64,000 nt of DNA, taken from the NCBI RefSeq assembly GCF_002836595.1, contig NZ_PJBB01000003.1:3099001-3163000 (forward strand). The letters run 5' to 3'. Within the stretch, counting starts at the first letter, position 1. Every line of letters begins with the position of its first letter. The notes below the pieces were generated by a model, which was not told where the DNA came from, made no database searches, and saw nothing but the letters and a program-made list of their open reading frames with translations. Below are positions 60,477 through 64,000 of the stretch, one piece after another. Source of the stretch: Tenacibaculum sp. Bg11-29 (GTDB lineage Bacteria; Bacteroidota; Bacteroidia; Flavobacteriales; Flavobacteriaceae). Made by a program: the position numbers and the translations under genes.

Positions 60477-63400
60477 CTATTTCGCTTCGTCTATGCTAAT
60501 TTCATTTACAGATTCAAAAAGTTCTGTGATTACATGTTGTAAATTACTTGGAGTAATCGCTCTAAAATAAGTAAGTAAATCTTTACTTGTTGCGTATCTA
60601 TTCGTACTTAATTTTAACGAGCCATTTATACTGTTCCAATCTTTAAGAAATTGTTTTAAGGCTAAATTTACGTTGTTTTCTCCAATTGTTTGTTGCAATT
60701 TATACATAGCAATAGCACCTTTCGCATAATAAATATAATCTTGATTCTCTACCAAGGCTAAAGATGGCTCCTGCCCTATTTCTCTTTGTTTCCCTTTACT
60801 ATATTTATCTTGCTGAATTTTTAAAAATTGTTGTACTTTTTCATCAGAATATTTTTGTTTTAACACCATTAATGCTGCGTATTGCGACAGTGTTTCTAGA
60901 ATTAAATTTTTTCCTTTAACATTTGCAGCTGCTACTTGCATACCAAACCATTGATGCGCTAATTCGTGAGCGGTAACATAAAAAGCCATGTCTACATCTT
61001 TTTTATCGTCAATATCTAACACAAACCCGATAGCTTCAGAAAAAGGAACAGTACCAGGAAACGATTGTGCAAACTCGGCATAACGAGGAAACTCCATAAT
61101 ACGCATTTGTTCGTATTGATATTCACTAAAATTAGTACTATAATAATCAAAAGAAACTTTCATCGCTTGCATCATTCTATCTAAGTTATACTGATGTGTT
61201 TTATGGTGATATATTTCTAATTCAACCGGTTGCTTTGTTGTCTCATATTTAGCTATCCAAATGTCTTTTTTAACCTCATATCTTGCAGAAACAATTGCGT
61301 AAAAATTCATTATTTTCTCATTTACTTTATAATGAAAATAGTTACGGTTATTTGCTTTCCATTCCTTTAAAATTTTACCTGGAGCAATAGCCGTTTGGTC
61401 TATTTCGGTTCCAATGATCATTTCAAAATTAATCCCGTCAGAATCGCCTCCTGTTCTTGAGTTTAATAGCTCGTTTGCATCATTTATTAATGCTTTGTTT
61501 GCTCTTTTAGGTAATTGGTATACGATACGTTCTTTTTTATCTTGAAGTTCATACTTTTTAGTATATCCCAATGTTGGAAGATTTTCGTTATTGAAAAAAG
61601 TTCCGTTTTCAACAATATTAGAATTTGAGTTTGTTCCTGTAAAACCTGTAGATGTAAACGACTGCTTAAAATTCATTTTAACTACTGCTCCCGGTTGTAA
61701 AGGACTCTTTAACTTATGAATTACATAATTATAGGTACTGTATTGCGTGTTTGTAGTTGCGCCTCCTTCAAAATTAAGATAGTCAATAATTACATTGTCT
61801 TCTATTAATTTTTGAATATGTACTTCGTTAATCGGAGTATTAGTGGTGTTTTTAAGTATATAAAAACCTTCGGCTGTGTAATTTCTTTTAGAAGGATACA
61901 ATTCCACATTTAAATTAATACTTACAATTTTAGGCTGTGGCAAATATTCAAACTTCTTTAATTTTTTTTCATAACCAACTCTAAAATTTGTTGTTTCAGA
62001 GGCTGTCCAATACTTATTTAAAACATTGGTGTTGTAAAAAATATAACTCCCTACAACCGTAAAAGATATTATAATGAAAACCGTAAATTTTAAGAGCGAT
62101 TTACTCATGCGATTTTTACTAGCTTTTACTCTTTTTATAAAAGATGTTTCCGTTCCTCGTACTATAAAAAGTGATGCTAGTATGATTAAGAATATTCCGA
62201 AGAGCAACCAATAGGTTTTAATTAGTAAATATGGTTTTAAAAAGTGTCCGTAACCATTCATATCAGAATAAATTCCCAAAGAGTTTCCTCCAAAATTACT
62301 CAACGGATGGTTAAACCCCAATGCGCCCAATGTAATGGAAACGATAAAGAATACTAAGCTGAATAAAATTCCAATAAATTTATTATTAACAAGCGATTGA
62401 ATGAAAAAAGTTACGAGTGCATACAAGGCAAGAAAAGGTAATATTTCTAAAAAGAAGCCATAAAAATATACTTGAAGCTCATAATTGTAATAGCCACTTA
62501 CTGTTTGAAAAATAATACCCGAAATAATTAAAGATAGCATTAAAACAATACAAATTAAAATAAGAGCAACGTACTTGCTTAGCAAGTTTACAAAGCTTGA
62601 CATGGCGGTTGCATCATAAATAAGGTTCAATTTAGCAGTACGCTCTCTCCAAACAAGTTCTCCTGAATAAAAAAGAATAATTATAATAAAGAAAAAGATA
62701 GATGTTTCTTGTAGTTCTTCTACAATAAAGTAAGTTATTGGGTAACTATCAACATCATAAACAGTACCTAAACTCACCGAATTTATTAGTATAATAAACG
62801 CACCACAAATTACAATTGCTAAAAACGAAGGCTGTTTACATATATTTACAAAGTAAAACCATGAAAACTGTTTTAGCTGCGACAATTTAAAAAAGAATCC
62901 TTCTTGTATTTTTACTTTAGGAATTTCAATTTTAGTAGCATTGTTCGTTTCTAAATTAATGTTTTTTTGCCCCTTCCCTTTAAATCGTTTGTTTGAAACA
63001 ACACTAAAATTGAATTTTTTATACCCAAAAAATAAAATAAGCACACTTAATACAAACCAAAACAACTTACTATAAGCTAAAGCACTAGAAAAAGGAATCA
63101 TTTGTGTACTTTTTTCAACGATTGACCAAGATTCTGTTACAGTAGTTAGTGTTGTTAATGAAAAAGGATCAAAAATTCCTTTCCAAAATTGATTTTCGAT
63201 CGATTTAGTCAATAAAAAAATAACAAATATAAATACACCTTGCGTGTATACAACCACCAGTTTTTTAGTTAATGCACCACTTACAAAAAACAAACAAGCG
63301 CCAAAAAATAAGGTAGGTATCGTTATCGTTATAAATGTATACAGGTATGTAAATGGATTAAAACTTAAATAAGATTCAGCATCTTGCCAAGGCATAAATT

Positions 63401-63779
63401 CGCCTACAATCATACCTAAAAAAAGCCCACTAAACACAAATAATAATACCACAAAAGATCCTAAAAACCTCCCCAATAAATAATCCCTCTTTTTAATTGG
63501 GTTTATAAATATGAGCGATTCTATTTGATACTGAAAATCTCTTAATACCGAAACTCCCATAATCATAGACGCTAATACCATAAAAATAGCGGTAATTGCT
63601 GCCATTGTTTTAGCAATTACAAATGGTGAGTTTTTTTTGATAGCTCCTATTTCAACTCCTTGAAAAATAAAATCAACACCAACTATCGAAAATAAAAATA
63701 GAAATAAGAAAAATACGTAGGTGTCTGCTCGTTTAATTCGATACTGAATTTCAAACTTAAATATAGTATACCACATCAT
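60477..63779 (-). CDS. ABC-2 type permease fused to M1-family aminopeptidase (second paralogue)
   Basis: 1100 residues with the same layout as the protein at 53872-57432: a multi-span N-terminal half (SLIFINPIKKRDYLLGRFLGSFVVLLFVF; ERTAKLNLIYDATAMSSFVNLLSKYVALI) and a C-terminal gluzincin with TAHELAHQWFGMQVAA (HExxH) and LILETLSQYAALM supplying the third zinc ligand Glu. The peptidase half is more divergent (e.g. SFPGTVPFSEAIGFV instead of the GGFAHPG-type exopeptidase loop seen in the first copy). Start ATG at 63779 shares one base with the stop of the upstream ATPase gene. Confidence 0.88.
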   Translation of the reverse strand: MMWYTIFKFEIQYRIKRADTYVFFLFLFLFSIVGVDFIFQGVEIGAIKKNSPFVIAKTMAAITAIFMVLASMIMGVSVLRDFQYQIESLIFINPIKKRDYLLGRFLGSFVVLLFVFSGLFLGMIVGEFMPWQDAESYLSFNPFTYLYTFITITIPTLFFGACLFFVSGALTKKLVVVYTQGVFIFVIFLLTKSIENQFWKGIFDPFSLTTLTTVTESWSIVEKSTQMIPFSSALAYSKLFWFVLSVLILFFGYKKFNFSVVSNKRFKGKGQKNINLETNNATKIEIPKVKIQEGFFFKLSQLKQFSWFYFVNICKQPSFLAIVICGAFIILINSVSLGTVYDVDSYPITYFIVEELQETSIFFFIIIILFYSGELVWRERTAKLNLIYDATAMSSFVNLLSKYVALILICIVLMLSLIISGIIFQTVSGYYNYELQVYFYGFFLEILPFLALYALVTFFIQSLVNNKFIGILFSLVFFIVSITLGALGFNHPLSNFGGNSLGIYSDMNGYGHFLKPYLLIKTYWLLFGIFLIILASLFIVRGTETSFIKRVKASKNRMSKSLLKFTVFIIISFTVVGSYIFYNTNVLNKYWTASETTNFRVGYEKKLKKFEYLPQPKIVSINLNVELYPSKRNYTAEGFYILKNTTNTPINEVHIQKLIEDNVIIDYLNFEGGATTNTQYSTYNYVIHKLKSPLQPGAVVKMNFKQSFTSTGFTGTNSNSNIVENGTFFNNENLPTLGYTKKYELQDKKERIVYQLPKRANKALINDANELLNSRTGGDSDGINFEMIIGTEIDQTAIAPGKILKEWKANNRNYFHYKVNEKIMNFYAIVSARYEVKKDIWIAKYETTKQPVELEIYHHKTHQYNLDRMMQAMKVSFDYYSTNFSEYQYEQMRIMEFPRYAEFAQSFPGTVPFSEAIGFVLDIDDKKDVDMAFYVTAHELAHQWFGMQVAAANVKGKNLILETLSQYAALMVLKQKYSDEKVQQFLKIQQDKYSKGKQREIGQEPSLALVENQDYIYYAKGAIAMYKLQQTIGENNVNLALKQFLKDWNSINGSLKLSTNRYATSKDLLTYFRAITPSNLQHVITELFESVNEISIDEAK

Positions 63780-64000
63780 TATATAATTGATTTAAGGTTC
63801 GTAGTATTACCAAATATTTGAGAGAAATACACATCCTCTAAATCGGCATTAATTGGTGAGAATCCATTTCCTGGGTTTGTATCACTAAGAATATGAATAA
63901 TAGGTTTTCCTAAAAACAACCGCTCACTAATTACTTGATAGTTGTTTTTATAGCTTTCTAATTCAGGCTTTGTAATCGTTTTTTCATATACTCTCCCTTC
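63779..64000 (-). CDS. ABC transporter ATP-binding protein, C-terminal part only
   Basis: The last 73 codons of a gene that continues beyond the right edge: EGRVYEKTITKPELESYK ... ISERLFLGKPIIHILSD ... FSPINADLEDVYFSQIFG. The late L-E-D-V-Y-F motif and position match the C-terminal extension of the ATPase at 57436-58323 (also ending NLEDFYFATLF). It is the partner of the second ABC-M1 fusion. The catalytic domain is outside the window. Confidence 0.82.
   Translation of the reverse strand, partial: EGRVYEKTITKPELESYKNNYQVISERLFLGKPIIHILSDTNPGNGFSPINADLEDVYFSQIFGNTTNLKSII

Overview
The window looks like chromosomal DNA from a marine-type member of the Flavobacteriaceae (Bacteroidota). The DNA is AT-rich. 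Several promoters fit the Bacteroidota pattern (an upstream TTG, about 19 bases, then TAnnTTTG). Gene content agrees: TonB-dependent receptors with N-terminal carboxypeptidase-like domains, LytS/LytTR pairs, ABC-permease/M1-peptidase fusions, NadR/PnuC, MerC, DUF2256 and DUF2452. No tRNA, rRNA, CRISPR array, transposase or integrase gene was seen. The genus cannot be fixed from the sequence alone.

Layout. 1-8.5 kb: a large LysM-containing protein of unknown function (open at the left edge), a double flavoenzyme (DAO-type oxidase fused to an amine/L-amino-acid-oxidase-type domain) and a small conserved protein. 8.6-13.0 kb: an AraC regulator divergent from a four-gene operon (ABM monooxygenase, OpuAC-type binding protein without signal peptide, MDR oxidoreductase, Yellow/MRJP-like secreted protein). 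13.1-45 kb: a mosaic in which seven copies or fragments of one structured intergenic repeat, all in the same orientation, separate self-contained modules. These modules are: (i) a HAD phosphatase plus an STM4011-STM4015-like cluster (two radical SAM enzymes, a phosphatase-superfamily hydrolase, a WGR/leucine-rich protein, an ATP-grasp protein) followed by a DUF3732 remnant; (ii) two photolyase-family genes with DUF2256 and a dead TIGR03643-like gene; (iii) a MoxR ATPase / helical protein / metallopeptidase-vWA / small protein / AMP-ligase cluster downstream of pnuC-nadR; (iv) a TonB receptor; (v) an outer-membrane beta-barrel protein with a LytS/LytTR pair; (vi) a MarR-controlled membrane and cupin operon.

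45-64 kb: three tandem lipoproteins with EF-hand-like repeats; a probable zinc-starvation operon (MerC, FolE, NTF2-like, unknown, COG0523 GTPase) behind two palindromic operators; methionine aminotransferase; then two ABC systems whose permeases are fused to M1 aminopeptidase domains, with a LytS/LytTR pair between them. The last ATPase gene runs off the right edge.

The strongest candidates for undescribed biology are the repeat family, whose folded shape resembles integron attC sites and shows covariation, and the two multi-gene modules of unknown function it brackets: the radical SAM/ATP-grasp/WGR cluster and the MoxR/vWA-peptidase/AMP-ligase cluster. Several gene remnants (DUF3732, TIGR03643-like, RidA-like) lie next to the repeats, which suggests repeated gain and loss at these positions. 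All family assignments were made by reading motifs, without database searches.
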